DNA from: Myxocyprinus asiaticus | Lineage: Eukaryota > Chordata > Actinopteri > Cypriniformes > Catostomidae | Length of the DNA stretch: 64,000 nt | NCBI RefSeq assembly: GCF_019703515.2 | Contig: NC_059346.1 | Span: forward strand, 52,999,501 to 53,063,500 | Direction of reading: 5' to 3' | Shown: positions 32,513 through 45,597 of the stretch, in pieces | Numbering within the stretch: the stretch's first letter is position 1 | Layout: each line of letters begins with the position of its first letter | Position numbers and translations under genes: made by a program | Notes under the pieces: model-generated | What the model was told of the DNA's origin: nothing | What the model saw: the letters and a program-made list of their open reading frames with translations, nothing else | Databases searched by the model: none

Positions 32513-32890
32513 CTCCCATACATTGTTGCTAATATAAACACTCAGTACACTTGTCCATATGGAAATATCCCTGCCCCAGATGTAACTAATTGGTCCATTG
32601 TTTTAAAAGTAACATTGAACTGCTGTGTTGTGTCAAAAGAACTGTTAACACAGCATCTTAAAAGCCCGGTGTTAATGGTGCAAGACACTAAATAACAGTG
32701 AGACTCGCAGTAAAGGACAAAGACACCTATCTAGTGCCTAATTACTGTACATACATACAAACAATAAAAAAAGAATGCAGACTGAACACAAGAAAGCATC
32801 CTGTGTGAATGGCCCCTAATTCCAATACTACTACCATTTTTTATGGGGCATTCATTTTAGGATTCATCACATAATGAACATATCAACCTT
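32513..32890. other. Non-coding, no gene seen
   Basis: Nothing recognised. Confidence 0.4.
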
Positions 32891-32893
32891 TCA

Positions 32894-34013
32894 ATCAGAA
32901 TCAGAATGAGCTTTATTGCCAAGTATGCTTACACACACAAGGAATTTGTCATGGTGACAGAAGCTTGCAGTGCAAAGAGAATGCATCCATATATACATAC
33001 ATGCAAACATATACATTTAAACATATACTGTACACATATTGTGACAAAAAAATAAAAAATAAAATATAACAGATAAATAAAAACAGAAATATACAATAGA
33101 GCAATAAAGTTGTTCGAATATTTTATATACAGATATACAGTTAGGTGCAGGTGATGAAATGTATTGAAGAAGAGGCAGAATATGTTAAAAAATATATGAA
33201 TGAAATATAGATATGAGTAGGAATGGATGGATCGAAAATTGCACATGGTTGTATTGACAAAAAGGAAAGTATTTGGGGGCAGTTTTAACTGTTCATGAGG
33301 TGGATGGCCTGAGGAATTTTTTTTTTCCTGTGTCTGGCTGTTCTGGTGCTCAGTGCTCTGTCGTGCCAGCCAGAGGGCAACAGTTCGAAAAGGAAGTGTG
33401 CTGGGTGAATGGGGTCAAGAGTGATTTTACCAGCCCTTTTCCTCACTCTGGATGTGTACTGTTCTAGCAGGGTGGGTAGGGGAGCACCAATAATCCTCTC
33501 AGCAGTCCGAACTATCCTTTTAAATCTTCTGATGTCTGACTTGGTAGCTGAACCAAACCAGACAGTTATAGAAGTGCAGAAGACAGACTCAAAGACTGCT
33601 GAGTAGAACTGTATCAGCAGCACCTGTGGCAGGTTGAACTTCCTCAGCTGGCGAAGGAAGTACAACCTCTGAAGGGCCTTTTTCAAAACTGAGTCTATGT
33701 GGGTCTCCCACTTCAGGTCCTGTGAGATGGTAGTGCCCAGGAACCTGAGTGACTCCACTTCAGCCACAGTGCTGTTCAGAATGGTGAGCGGGGTTAATGC
33801 TGTGGTGTTCCTCCTAAAGTCTACTATCATCTCCACTGTTTTAAGCGTGTTCAGCTCCAGGTTGTTTTGACTGCACCAGACGGCCAGCTGCTCAACCTCC
33901 CTTCTGTATGCAGACTCATCGAACATCTTGGATGAGGCTGATGACTGTAGTGTCATTTGCGATCTTCAGGAGCTTAACAGAGAGGTCTTTGGCATTGCAG
34001 TCATTTGTGTAAA
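32894..34013 (-). mobile_element. L2/Rex-type LINE copy 2, 5'-truncated
   Basis: On the minus strand it begins in the RT domain at 34013, runs through the end of the RT frame and a UTR, and ends near 32894 with GCAATAAAGCTCATTCTG and TTCTGA repeats. It lacks the endonuclease and most of RT. Severe 5' truncation is the usual result of target-primed reverse transcription. Confidence 0.8.
33285..33956 (-). pseudogene. LINE RT C-terminal part (copy 2)
   Basis: The frame reads ESAYRREVEQLAVWCSQNNL, MIVDFRRNTTALTPL, LGTTISQDLKWETH, LRQLRKFNLPQVLLIQFY, then RAGKITLDPIHPAHFLFELL and ends in HRKKKIPQAIHLMNS. It is the thumb and C-terminal part after the catalytic ADD motif. The upstream catalytic block is frameshifted around 33930 and then truncated at 34013. 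It retains the C-terminal 65 or so residues that copy 1 lost to the Gypsy insertion. Confidence 0.8.
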
Positions 34014-34835
34014 GTCTTGACGTCTTGGGTATCAGGCTTTAATCAGTGAAGTCCCCTCTTGTTCTTGAGAAGTTGATTAGAAGGTGTTATGACCACATGG
34101 CAACTGATTTATGGTTCCTCCCACCCCTTGTATAGATGAATGGCACTGTGGGGGTTAATTGGGTCTGTGCTGGGGGTGGAACTGCTATACAGTAAACACT
34201 GCATTTGGTGTATGATTTGAGAAGAAAGACCCAATCACTACTAAGACCTGGTACAGATGGATGTTTAGATTAGTAAAAGGGTGGGCTGTTTCTGTGCTAT
34301 GGTAGCAGAGGAAGTAGGCTTGTCCTTTGGGTACAGTAAAAAAGGTTTCCAAATAGAACATACTCCCTGACCATGTGAGGGAATTTTCATGCCATTGGAG
34401 GGATGGCAAAGTCTGAGACACTAATGCTTCTTACACAGGATGCATCAGCATCTAGCCAGCCCACGCCATCTCCGCGGTGACCTCAACATGCATGAATCTT
34501 CCCAATGGCACATATTTGTTAGTGTTACTGTACACAAACACTTCCACACCTACACATCTGATTGCACCACAAACAGTCCGTCCTATCACAGCCTGGTCTG
34601 TCTGACATTTTGATGTTTTTTCAACTCTCCCTCTATCCTTTACACATTTTATAAATGACCACTTCCTATGTCTGAGAGTCACTCAACACTGTATATACGT
34701 ACAGTGCAGGCTGAAACATCATATTAACAATTTGCACTGGTTAATACACCCAGCTATGAATAATATCTTTCACATGATAATAACAACTTTTCTCACAGTG
34801 AACATCCTGCTCTTTCTCTCATAGAAAGAGTGACA
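34014..34835. other. Non-coding, no gene seen
   Basis: Nothing recognised; the open frames on the minus strand (34185-34421, 34452-34682) have no known relatives. Confidence 0.5.
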
Positions 34836-34843
34836 CACTATAT

Positions 34844-36053
34844 CAGGGGTTCCCAATGGGGGCAGTGCTGCCCCCAGTGGGTGTTCAAAGGATGCCAAGG
34901 GGTGCTGAGAGCAAATTAGTAGAGAGGGGGGTGTTAGGTTACAAATGGGGGGCATTTATCAGTCATGTTAATCAAATCTATCGTCAAGTTCCTGTTTGCA
35001 TTAAAATGTTTATCTAGACTCCATTATATGGGTTGGTAGGCATTTGTACCACGGATCATCTGATTCTGAAGTCTAGCAATGCATCTGAAGTATCTGGTTT
35101 AGCAGCGTCAAATAGACAGGCGAAGTCACAACCTCCGTTAATGCACCTGTATGGCTCTGTGGGTGTATAAAGCTCAATGGACAGAGCAGTGCGAGCGCAA
35201 AGCAGGTGCGTTTTTACTCATAGACCGGTCTCGAGCTCTTAAACGCACACCTCTGATCATTGCAGTGCTGCGAGAAACAGTGAGAAGTGAGATGCAGAAA
35301 CCATTTGAATTCGGGACAGAATTCTACATGACCAGTCTTGAATTTACTATAGTAACACTAACTGTACTTTAGGCAAAATAGATTCATAATACATATTATC
35401 ATATCACTACTTCAGCTCTATTAAATTTGTCATAGGCTAAATTAGGGGAGTGAGGGAATTTTTGTAACAACTTTTAAATATTTATACTTAGTATTTATTG
35501 TGTTTGCATGTGTTTAGAGTAGGCCTACTGTTTGTAATTACAAAAATGCCATAATTTGTTTTATAGAAATCATGTTACATCTAAATATGGTAGTAAAGAA
35601 GATCCATGCTTCCATGTGCTTACTATGGTCTTGTTACAAATACCACTGTTAAAACTATAAAAATAAATAAATAAATACATTTACATTTTCATTAGGGCAA
35701 ATGCAAAATACATTTTTTTTTTTTTTTTGATGAAATAGAAATGTGTAAATCCTAAAAAAAATAGGCTAAAATATTTTTGAGTATAAGAAAATATAACTGA
35801 TTTTGTTTGCCTTCAGAAATTCCAAGAGATGACTAATTTGAATAAATAAGCACCTGATGAAAAGAGTTCCAACTCAGTCACACTGTTAGAATAATTTAAT
35901 CACATAAATTAGGTGTTAACTTTTTACTTTTTATAGATGTTATAGATAACCTGATTGTTGCTGATACCAGTAAATTGGGGGCCTGGAGAAAGGGAATGAA
36001 GTACGGGGGCGTTCATAAAAAAATAAAAAAATAAATAAAATGGAGAACCACTG
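34844..36053. mobile_element. hAT-like nonautonomous element
   Basis: The ends are CAGGGGTTCCCAATGGG (34844) and TGGAGAACCACTG (to 36053), typical of hAT termini. The flanks CACTATAT (34836-34843) and CACTACAT (36054-36061) match at 7 of 8 bases, the expected 8-bp target duplication. The interior has no transposase; a 73-codon frame at 35151 is unrecognised. Confidence 0.75.
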
Positions 36054-36159
36054 CACTACATGAAACTAATCTAGTTCACTACTCTCTAGTTAACACTACT
36101 CTCTTTCTTTGAACTGACAACAAAGTTTTGGGATTTTCATGCACAGTATTACAGGAATA

Positions 36160-36320
36160 GCCTAGTTCAGCCATGAAAAATCTGTCATTATTTACTCACC
36201 ATAAAGCCATCCCAAACCAATATGAATTTTGTTCTTCTGTGGAACAAAAAGGAGAAATTTTAAAGAATGTACTGACCACTTTTTACAAGGGGACCAATAA
36301 AATGACAGAAAAGCACTATA
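36160..36320. repeat. Fragment of a common fish repeat
   Basis: The phrases CATTATTTACTCACCATAAA and GTTCTTCTGTGGAACA match the terminal part of a dispersed teleost element whose typical end reads like GATAGTTCACCC. Only one side is present. Confidence 0.4.
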
Positions 36321-37092
36321 ACAATAAAATACATAAAGTATAAATAAAGTATTCAATATGACTTTGTGTGATTTTATTTAAAGTCTTTTGAGGCAATAGC
36401 CTTGTGTGAGGAACAGACTGAAGTTATTATTCACTGACAATTTAAAATTTTGCCCTGCACTGTCTGCATCCGTCATTGATCTTGTGATGTCATAAACAAT
36501 CGCCATCAATCATCAATCATGTCAAACCTGACACAACATATCTAACCGTGCTATATTTGATTTGAAAGCTACAGTGGAGGGGAATATTTTCAGGATTTAA
36601 ATGAGAAGTTACCGATTAATCCGTGCAGATAGTTGCTTTTTGGAAATGTAAGCGCAGCGTAGTTCTAGCTGGAAGACTAGCAGCTGTACATCATCGCACC
36701 TTTAGTTAGGTAACTCCTAGCCAATCACATGTAAGCCATTGCTTTATAAGTCTGTTCACAATCTATCACATTGCTGTTTCAGTGTGCTAACACAGCAATC
36801 TCCACCACCCCACCGCCACTAGTTGAGTCCCGTCCTGCACAGGGGTAGGCTCCTCGCCCTTGCCTCCTGTCTCCGGCAGGATCTGATGGTTCCGAGTACA
36901 ACAACTTTGGACTGCCAGACGGGGATTACGCCAAAGAGAGACATTACATTCCTGTTTTATATTCATTAAATAAATGTAATCTAAAACTTTACTCAAATCT
37001 GCGAGTCTTCCTGATAGAACTATCGTTATCAGCAAAAACCTTTTTTTTTAAATTCCTCCCTGTTCCTCTGTGGCCTTCATCTGGTAAATATA
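36321..37092. other. Non-coding, no gene seen
   Basis: 36790-37030 is GC-richer and contains GGCAGGATCTGATGGTTCC and ATTCATTAAATAAATG. It may be the end of a retroelement, but no partner end was found. Confidence 0.4.
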
Positions 37093-37320
37093 CACTCATT
37101 TAGCACTTTATTAGGAACACTATTGTCCTAATAATGTGCCTAATGTGGTCTTCTGCTGTTGTTGCCCATCTGCCTCAAGGTTTGACGTGTTGTGCATTCT
37201 GAGATGCTATTCTGCTCTCTACAATTGTACAGAGCAGTTATCTATGTCTGGCCATTCTCCGTTGACCTCTTTCATCAACAAGGCGTTTCTATCTGCAGAA
37301 AGGTGCACTCAATACTTTTT
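37093..37320 (-). mobile_element. Tc1/mariner fragment
   Basis: It opens with CACTTTATTAGGAACACTAT and matches 6508-6735 closely (TGTGGTCTTCTGCTGTTGT). Only the end and the first part of the element remain; the transposase frame is broken. Confidence 0.65.
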
Positions 37321-38572
37321 TCCTCATTAAAAAAAGTTTAACTCCTAAAGACATGAATTGTAATTTTGCAATATACGTACTGTAGGAAATCATTACCACT
37401 CACATTAAATCGAAGACTCCAGTCATATCAGTCATAACCTTATAAAAGCTGTTCTACATGGAGAGGGTCCCCTCATAGGGGTAGCCATGTTAGGATTACA
37501 TGACCAGCTAAATACTACTCACTTAATCTCAGTAACCATCCTGTTATTTGACACTTTCACTCATTGATTAAAGTAATCATGGCTGACTGTGAATAGTCAG
37601 TTTCTATAATGGCATCTGAAACTGAACACTATTGATTTTATATGATGCTGCATCCAAGCCACTAGGTGTCAGTGTAAGTACAAGATGACACAAAGACAAA
37701 AGATACTGAGTACACCTTTAAATAGAAACAGGAAATTTTGTTGACAGGTTGCTTGAGAATCACCCAGCTAAAACAGTACAGAAGCCAGAGCAGAAGTAAG
37801 AAATGCATTTATGAGAGAACAAGGATAATCTGTTTTAATTAAATGGAAAGTGACTTTGTTTATGGTGGTGGTCTAGTTAAGCACTCATGGAAGAGATGTG
37901 TCTTGAGCTAATTTTGAAGGAATACATTCAAGGTATACATTTTATTAGTACTTGTGTTCCCTCAGAATTTAATACACAACCTTGGCGTTGCTAGCGTATA
38001 TACAGTTCAGCTTCTAGGAGTGTCATTAAGCTATCTATAACCCTACTGCCTTAATGTACAGTGAGCACTGTGATACTGAGAACATAATCTTTATTAGAAT
38101 ACCACCCTAACCAAGTAATGCATTTCAAAAATGAAAATAGAACATCAAGCTAAACGAATCCCCCTAATCATGCACAGGTCTCAGACGCAAAAACTACGCA
38201 TGGGAGGTCACGTCACTCCACAGCAGACAAAAACAACTTTCTATCTTTATGTCTGGTCTCTGTCCATCTTCTCATCTCATTTAATGAAGCATCTCAACTC
38301 TTGCACCGTGCGTTAACCTGAATTTGACATATCTCGTAGTCCCACAGCCTCTTCCGCACTGTTCTCGTTACCGCAGATCTCTGGTAGGATGTAGTTTGTA
38401 ATTGGATACAGATGTTACCATGGCGGCTCTTGCTAGACTGTTGTTTTAGACTAGGCAAAGCACTTTCCTACATACCAGCCTGACCTCCTTTTGAAACGCT
38501 CCCAAAATTACATGCCTTTGTAGCGTTTTATGGGATCTTCTGATGTGCAGTGACCAAAACAGAAAGGTGAAG

Positions 38573-38607
<35 letters not shown>

Positions 38608-39039
38608 GGGGGGGGGTTACACCAGGTGTAACCGTAGGTCCCGTCCTCCTCCTTTTTCTAATAGCTGAACAGTTAATACAGCTAATGCTGATATTATTGC
38701 TGTTTATAGTACACTTATGCAAAGTAACTCCACAGATCTTGTGTCTGAGAACACGCCTTTGATGCTTACGCTGGAAACTAACGGATAATACAAGAACAAT
38801 AATCTAAGATCATTAAAGATATGTCAGTCTTTTTCAAAACATGTGCTGCCTTTAAAAGATCTGTGGCCTCACATACATTTTTTTGCAATTAATTTACTTA
38901 GTAGTTTTATCCTTTAATAAACCATTCTGCCATAACTAAATCAAAATTAATACGTTAAAGCATGCGATTAATTAAAAATATTTAACATGTTAATTTTTCT
39001 ATTTTTGAGTGGTCATCAATGAAGACAGAAGCTTTTCTG
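37321..39039. other. Non-coding, no gene seen
   Basis: Holds a (GT)n run at about 38579-38606 followed by a G run, and near 38945 a GCATGCGATTAATT repeat word. No coding signal. Confidence 0.5.
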
Positions 39040-39145
39040 GCCCATGCTACACAGCCAAACCCAGACCCCTTGGCATACACAAACCAGCCTGGACCAGCAT
39101 GGAAGTTCGTGCTGGTCTAAGCTGGTCTTTTCAGCAGGAAAGCTT
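39040..39145. repeat. Interspersed CCAGC/GCTGG repeat, second copy
   Basis: See 4386-4610: shares AAACCAGCCT, GCTGGT and TTTTCAGCA in the same order. Confidence 0.5.
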
Positions 39146-41181
39146 TCCACGTCCTTTGACTCTCTGATAATTTACCCATAACGTTGAGATGGTTGCCAGC
39201 GATAAGAAAATCTGTTTTTCCTTCTGTGGATTAAGCTATATTTGTATTTATTTCTGTGTATTTTTGTCTTTTTTCCTCAAGAATGTCTCATTTACACATA
39301 GACAACGATTGGAACATGAAAGCAGACAAATGGATTTTAAAAGCGATGAAAATGAGAAGAGAGATGAGAATGTCGATGGTTGAGGAGGATTGTTCTGTGC
39401 CCACGGTCATGCTGTTTCCCGGTTGTGTGAGTTCAGGGGGTCAGCGTTTGTAACAGAGGCTTGTTGTGAGAGCATGAGGAGCAGTGTGAAAGCAGGAACA
39501 CTGGCCATTTATAAGCACACCAGCCAGACACCGTCAGAGTAGTCACTATTGAAACTATGTGTAATTCTACGGGGAGAACAGGATGTGTTGCGGATCCAGT
39601 GCTTCTATGACGCTGCTTTGTCTGAAAGCGAGAGCTCCATATGCTGAGGTTGCCTCATCTCTTTCACCCAAGTTCTCTTAAAAGTCACAGGTGTGGAAAG
39701 CTCTTAGACTACACTTACATCTCAAGGCATCACGGATTTGGCAGATTTGGTCATTTTATATTTATATTTATATTTAGATTTTGGTCACTTTACTGGTGAA
39801 AAAAAGTGCTAAAACAACAATGACTTTTAATCACTTTCATACAAATCACGAATAAAAGGGCAGATTATCAGTTTAGAGACACTTATTTGTTGTCATACAA
39901 TTTTATCTAATGACATCTAAACACTTATACTATAGTGCATGACTTGTCAGGCGATACATTTTACTTTGCATTACATAACCAAATATATTTATAAGCTTGT
40001 TCTAATACAATTGAGTTGCGTGGTAACTGATTGAGCATTGCACTGGCAATGCAAAGGACCGGGGTACAAGTCCTCAAGAGTACGCAAGTTGACACCTGAG
40101 CCAAAAGTGTCATACAAGAACCACAAAATGTCACATTTGCTTTTGATGACACTATAGTTTAGGTTTAAGATTTAGGGTAGGGTGGTACGTTTTGTAAAAG
40201 CTTCACTATTCCCACTAGTCATTGTCTCTGATGCTCATTGTTAGCATTCTGCATATACTGTAGCAGTGGTTCTTAACTGGGTTTTGTACTATTTACTTTG
40301 GACATCAAGTGGTGATCCAACCTTTAAGCTCTGAAGGTGTTTTTAAAGTTTTCCTGTTTCAGTGGCATGCCCAAAATCAAAGGCTTATAACTCTACAAAA
40401 AAATAAAAAATAAAATAAAAAAATAAAAAATTGGGTCAATTGTTTGGTATAATTTTAAAGAAAACTTTTCAAATTTTCTAATGATATATATTATGATAAA
40501 TTATGAGACTCTGAGCCCAAGAAAATGCTGAAAAATCACACAAAGAATGACTTTTTTTCTCTTATTTTTCTGATTTGACATATGTCTCAGGGTGTAAATA
40601 AGGTAGCTCCAAAAAAATGGCTTTTGTTTTGTTCCTAATCATGTCACCTGTAACTGAGTTAAATGTTGTGTTGAAACGACAAAACAATCAAAAGTTATAG
40701 CATTACAAACATAATTTATCATAGTGTCCAAAAATGTCTCCAAGTGTCCATAAGCTTCTCCAAACAAATAAAACATAATAATTGTACATAAGAACTAAAT
40801 ACACATGCAAATTCAATGATGACTAAAGGTTTGCTCTCTCTCCAAAGCATGCAGGCATAAGTAACAAGATCTCATTTAGTTCCACTCTGTGTCACTTGAG
40901 CCATCATTGAGTCTGTCATGTACTTGGTGCCATCTCCTGGTGGCCATATGTAATTAGAGTGAATGATCCTTTCTGCCCATATTTGGATGACTTTCACCTC
41001 TGGATGCAGCGATCTGACTCCTGTTTAGCTTTCCATGACTCTGGATAATGTACCACATAATTGTCAATTAAGTCATCTGATCATTGCACACTGTGTTTCG
41101 TGCGGATTATCTAATGATCTGTGTATGCATCTGATTACGTTGTGTGTGGGCTCGGTTTAATGAGAATACCCTCCTCTAAGT
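39146..41181. other. Mostly blank; SINE-like fragment at about 40010-40200
   Basis: At 40018-40090 TGGTAACTGATTGAG and GGGGTACAAGTCCTC resemble degenerate A and B boxes of a tRNA-derived SINE. A hAT-like end word CAGTGGTTCTTAACTGGG occurs at 40265 without a visible partner. An A-rich run lies at 40400-40430. No gene seen. Confidence 0.4.
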
Positions 41182-41470
41182 CAGTGGTTCTCAAACCGGT
41201 TCTGGAGGCCCCCCAGCACTGCACATTTTGCATCTCACCCTTTTCTGACACACCCAGTTTAAGTCTTGGAGTCCTTGACCTTGGTATTGGTATACAATGC
41301 TCTATTAGCAGAGCTACAGGATCTATTTTTTGCTACCTACACATGATCAAATGGTTAACTGCATTTTATTATTTGCATTAAGCATTGTTTCATCCCTGTT
41401 GTCCAAAACCCTTTCAGAACAGACCTTGCAAGCCTTTTTTGGGTCGCAACCTAGCAGTTGAGAACTACTG
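41182..41470. mobile_element. hAT-type MITE
   Basis: The ends CAGTGGTTCTCAAA and TTGAGAACTACTG are inverted repeats of the standard hAT form. The flanking 8 bases (CTCTAAGT, CCAGATAG) do not match, so the copy is old or recombined. No coding content. Confidence 0.6.
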
Positions 41471-43179
41471 CCAGATAGCACACCTCCTCGGATGTGTCTG
41501 TGAAACTTCATCACTGATGAATATGAAATTCAGTTTTGTTTCTTATGTACTGGCCAATAATTCTTTCTTTTATTTTTATTTCTCTTTATTCTACCACCTA
41601 CAGTATAATTTTACTTCTCTCCTTTCTCTGTTTGCCCTCACTTCTGCAGCATGTCATGGGCTATGTAAAGTGACAGCTCTCATCCTCGGGCAGGGTGAGG
41701 GAACAGACCTCATAAACCATTAGAACATATGCTTTCTTCTCTCTCTTTTACACTCTCTTTCTCCCCTCTCTCATACACCTTAAACCAAAAAGCATTTGCT
41801 CTATTTCCTGTTAAATGCTACAGGCACAAACGACATAACACTGTACATTTTGGTTTATAAACAGAATGCTCAACAGTGCACTCTTTCTTGAATTGGACAG
41901 ACCAGCCTATAGACCTAGATGAGGTAGGTTGCAGAATAACTGACAGCTGTAAATAGAGCAACAAACAAAAGCCAGAGAAAATAATAAAAAGTACTGATAT
42001 CCCAGAGGAAATTGCTTAAAGTTTGCTTTTTGTTGCTCAGGAATTCTCATTTATGTTTAATGTGAGAAAAAAAATTTCTCACTACAAGTGTAAAGTTCAG
42101 ATTACTTGGTCTTGGAATAATTTAATTTGAAATGTTTGAAATATCTGACTTTTGATTGCAAATTTCAACATCTTGTCAAATCTGAGCACAGTGTGAGACA
42201 TTAATGAGATCTGAAAAGTCTAGAGGAGACACATTTGAGATAACTAGGGTCTTTTCTCAGGGGAAATATCTGAGATGCAGGAGATTTAAGTAAATGTCTC
42301 TATTTGTTCTTCATTTAATCTCATTGCTGCTCAGGAGAAGCGATTTTTAAGATATCTCATTTGTGATTTGGGATTGGACATGAATAATACTAAATGTACT
42401 GATAAATTACCATTATTACTTTCAAAATCTGTAAACATTCCCATTATTTAATTCATGCTGCAAATGTTCACATCTACGTCTCAACAGTAGATTTGAAAAC
42501 GGAAATGTTTCACTGTTTCATGGGGTTCACTGTTATACACACTGAATAATCTGCATATAAGTAGCGGCAGAACTGAAACTCTGTACATATTGTTTATGGG
42601 TCATTTCTACAATTCGGTGACATTCTGGTTTTGAAACCTTTGAAAAATAAAACATACTTTTACAAGTATTTTCATGTTTTATCATTACAGGAACATGTTA
42701 AAGATTGTATTAGTCATACTGATCAAGCTAAATTACCAAAAAATTAAGATGTCCATCCAGTTAAATGGACATCAGGCCAGAAGTGTATCATGATAATTAA
42801 TCTTTATTCTTTTTAACAAGCCTATCGATGTTGTAATCAGGTGAAATTAAACATTATGAATACCACACACACTTGTACTGAGGACTTAAATATCACCGAA
42901 TTGTAGGAATGACCCTTGTATACAGGTGCTAGACGCTGCTTTATACTGAAAAACAGCAGGGATGGATGCAAAAATGCATTCAGTGCGAACGTCCACTACT
43001 AAACTTAAACAAAAAAATGCTTTAATTCAATGGCCAGGAAGAAGAAAGAAAGGGAGAGGAAAGGCTTTAAATGAAAGTAGTGTATTTATCCTTGAATTTG
43101 TTTCATTGTTTTGGCAGTAAATAGTGTTTATGGCCCTGACTACACCACTGCCCAGTAGAGGCTCTATGAGCCCAAAGAA
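41471..43179. other. Non-coding, no gene seen
   Basis: Nothing recognised. A polypyrimidine-AG at 41647 followed by a GTGAGG site around 41694 could mark a small exon, but the intervening DNA is not convincing. Confidence 0.4.
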
Positions 43180-43494
43180 AATGTCTTGGTTACTGATGTA
43201 ACCTCTGTTCCCTGATGGAGGGAATGAGACATTGTGTCGATGTAGTGACACTAGGGGTTAGATCTTGAGAGCCCCAATCACCTTTGCTTAAAATAGAAAA
43301 GGCCAATGAAAACTGGCGAGTGGAATTTGCATGCCACTCACCACCCCGGACATACTAGTTTAAAAGGAGATGCCGTGCATCACTCATTCAGATTTATGCT
43401 GAGGAGCCGATAGAGAGTACCGGCCATGTCAGCGGCCGGTTCAGCGCCACGGCAGGAGGGACACAACGTCTCATTCACTCCATCAGGGAACAGA

Positions 43495-43529
43495 GATTAC
43501 ATCAGTAACCAAGACGTTCCCTGTCTGTC
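43495..43529 (-). repeat. ICR of DIRS copy C
   Basis: In plus orientation: GATTAC-ATCA-GTAACC, AAGAC, GTT, CCCTGTCTGTC. That is the joined right and left ends of this copy. The right terminus (43185-43205) reads GGTTAC-TGAT-GTAACC, the matching spacer. Confidence 0.8.
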
Positions 43530-44340
43530 ACTCACTCGACGTTGTGCAATGTAGTGACACTAGGGGTTCCTATAGGAAACGCCACAGGCGCTGAACCGTG
43601 TCACGAGGCACAGAAGAGTGGACATGGGCAAGCTGCTGCGTGCCATGCAGCGAGCGCTCAACCACGTTGTGACCTTCCAACGAGTTAGGTAAGGCATCTC
43701 CCTAGTCCCTTTAAGGGGGAGGAGGCACTTACCCAAGTAGGCTACCGGCGGTGCCTTTCTTAATTTGTTGTTAAGCAGTCTCCCACAGAGCACTTTCAAG
43801 AACAGCGCTGGGAAGTGCTCTTCCCTCTCCAGGAAGGAGAGCACTATGGAGACCACATCCTACTGGAGGGAGGTTAACATGTGGATCATACCTCACATGG
43901 ACTTACCAAAGGGGAAGTACACATATGGAATGATACCACAGGAGGACCCTATTTACAGAGAGGATATGCAGCACAGTGGCCGAGACAGAGAAAGCTCTGA
44001 TGAAGGGAAATACAGGTTTCACCTAAGGGGGAAACCGAACAGTGGAAACTCATCATACGGGATTACCAAGGGGCAATCACCATGCATGGAGCACTGAGCC
44101 CGAGCACACGGGCTCACTTGAAAAGGGGAATACCATGAGCACTGGGCCTGGTGGTGTTACTCCTCCACCTAGTTCATCACCGAACAGTGCTAAGGAATTA
44201 AAGAGGCATCTGGAATTCATGGAACTGTTGTGGACAAAAAAGCGCACATTATCACCTTTGAAAAAAGGGGGAAAGGTGCAATGCAAGCGTACACCCAACC
44301 GGCTGCCCGGTCTACCTGCTGTTACCGTGTAACACTCAGG
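43530..44340 (-). other. 3' non-coding region of DIRS copy C
   Basis: Between recombinase and ICR. Unlike copies A and B it holds purine-rich DNA (about 43820-44300) that gives plus-strand open frames without known relatives. It is probably subfamily-specific untranslated sequence. Confidence 0.5.
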
Positions 44341-44344
44341 TCGA

Positions 44345-45531
44345 AACCGGGTCTATGCGTAGGTTATAAAACCTCGCAAAGGTATTGAGTGTAGCCCAAC
44401 ACGCAGCTCCTCATATGTCTGCTAGAGAGGCCCCCATTGCCAGTGCCCAGGAGGACGCAACACCTCTAGTGGAGTGCGCCTGGACTCCCAAGGGACACGG
44501 CAAGTCCTGAGATTGGTATGTGAAGAAAATGGCATCCACAATCCAATGAGCTAATCTCTGCTTGGAGACAGCTTTCCCCTTCTGCTGTCCTCCAAAACAG
44601 ACAAAGAGCTGCTCCAAGCATCTAAAGCTCTGCTTGCGGTCCAGATAGATGACAAGGCCGGGTCCTCCACTGAATGGAGTGCTTGCAGGTTCACCACCTG
44701 GTCCCAAAAAGGAGTGGTGGGAACCTTGGGCACGTAACCGGGCCGGGGTCTCAAGATCATGTGAGAGTGTGCCGGCCCGAACTCCAGGCATTCGCTGGTA
44801 ACAGAGAGTGCCTGCAGGTCCCCCACCCTCTTGATGGAAGTGAGCGCCACCAGGAGGGCTGACTTCAGGGACAGAGTGCTGAGCTCGGCCTGCTCTAGGG
44901 GCTCAAATGGGGCTCTCTGTAGGGCAGGTAGGACCACAGAGAGATCCCAAGAGGGTATCAGGCACAGTCTAGGAGGATTCAATCTCCTCATGCCTTTGAG
45001 GAACCTGTTGATCAGGTCGTGCTGTCATGAGGTTCTCCCGTCCAGTGTATCGTGGTGAGCTGCTATGGCAGCCACATACACTTTCAGGGTAGAGGGAGAA
45101 AGCCGTCTCTCCAGCCCTTCCTGAAGGAAAGACAGCACAGACCCGACGGTGCATCTCTGTGGGTCTTCCCCATGGGAAGAAAACCAGTTAGCAAAAAGGT
45201 GCCACTTCAAGGCATACAGCTGCCTTGTAGAGGGGGCCCTGGCCTGAGTGATCATGTCTACCACTGCTGGCGGAAGACCTGCTAGGACTTGCTGCTCGTC
45301 CTCCCTGACTTTACACAGGGTCTGTGCAATGAGGCTCACAGGAGGAAACGCATACTTGCGTAGCCCCCGAGGCCAGCTGTGCGCCAAGGCATCTGTGCCA
45401 AGGGGGGCCTTGGACAGGGAGTACCACAGAGGGCAGTGAGAGGAGTCTTGGGAGGCGAAATGGTCTACCTGTGCCACCCTGAATCTCTCCCAAATCAGCT
45501 GGACTACATGGGGGTGGAGTCTCCACTCCAC
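44345..45531 (-). pseudogene. DIRS post-RNase H domain and tyrosine recombinase (copy C)
   Basis: The frame at 45531-45025 begins with the conserved block WRLHPHVVQLIW, HFASQDSSHCPLW, LRKYAFPPVSLIAQTL and continues into the recombinase N-terminus (ARAPSTRQLYALKWHLF, SVLSFLQEGLERRLSPSTLK). A frameshift near 45025 leads to the frame at 44991-44551 with LTSIKRVGDLQALS (first catalytic Arg) and HSHMILRPRPGYVPKVP. A further frame (44791-44411) carries LEQLFVCFGGQQKGKAVSKQ, then VQAHSTRGVASSW (H-x-x-R) and SLADI, ending at a TGA. Past that stop the Tyr in FARFYNL is encoded near 44370. It has the most complete recombinase N-terminus in the window. Confidence 0.8.
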
Positions 45532-45597
45532 ACGGAGCGTTACTTGCTGTGCGTGCGGGTCCGCTGCACGGTTGAGGATGCCCGGAAGGTGAGTGGC

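Noticed and set aside
41648..41694. Possible small exon after CACTTCTGCAG
   Set aside because: The donor is weak and the roughly 46 bp give no convincing protein segment.
43765..44332. Plus-strand open frames in the 3' region of DIRS copy C
   Set aside because: They are antisense to the element, purine-rich, and have no recognisable domain. They are better explained as untranslated element DNA.
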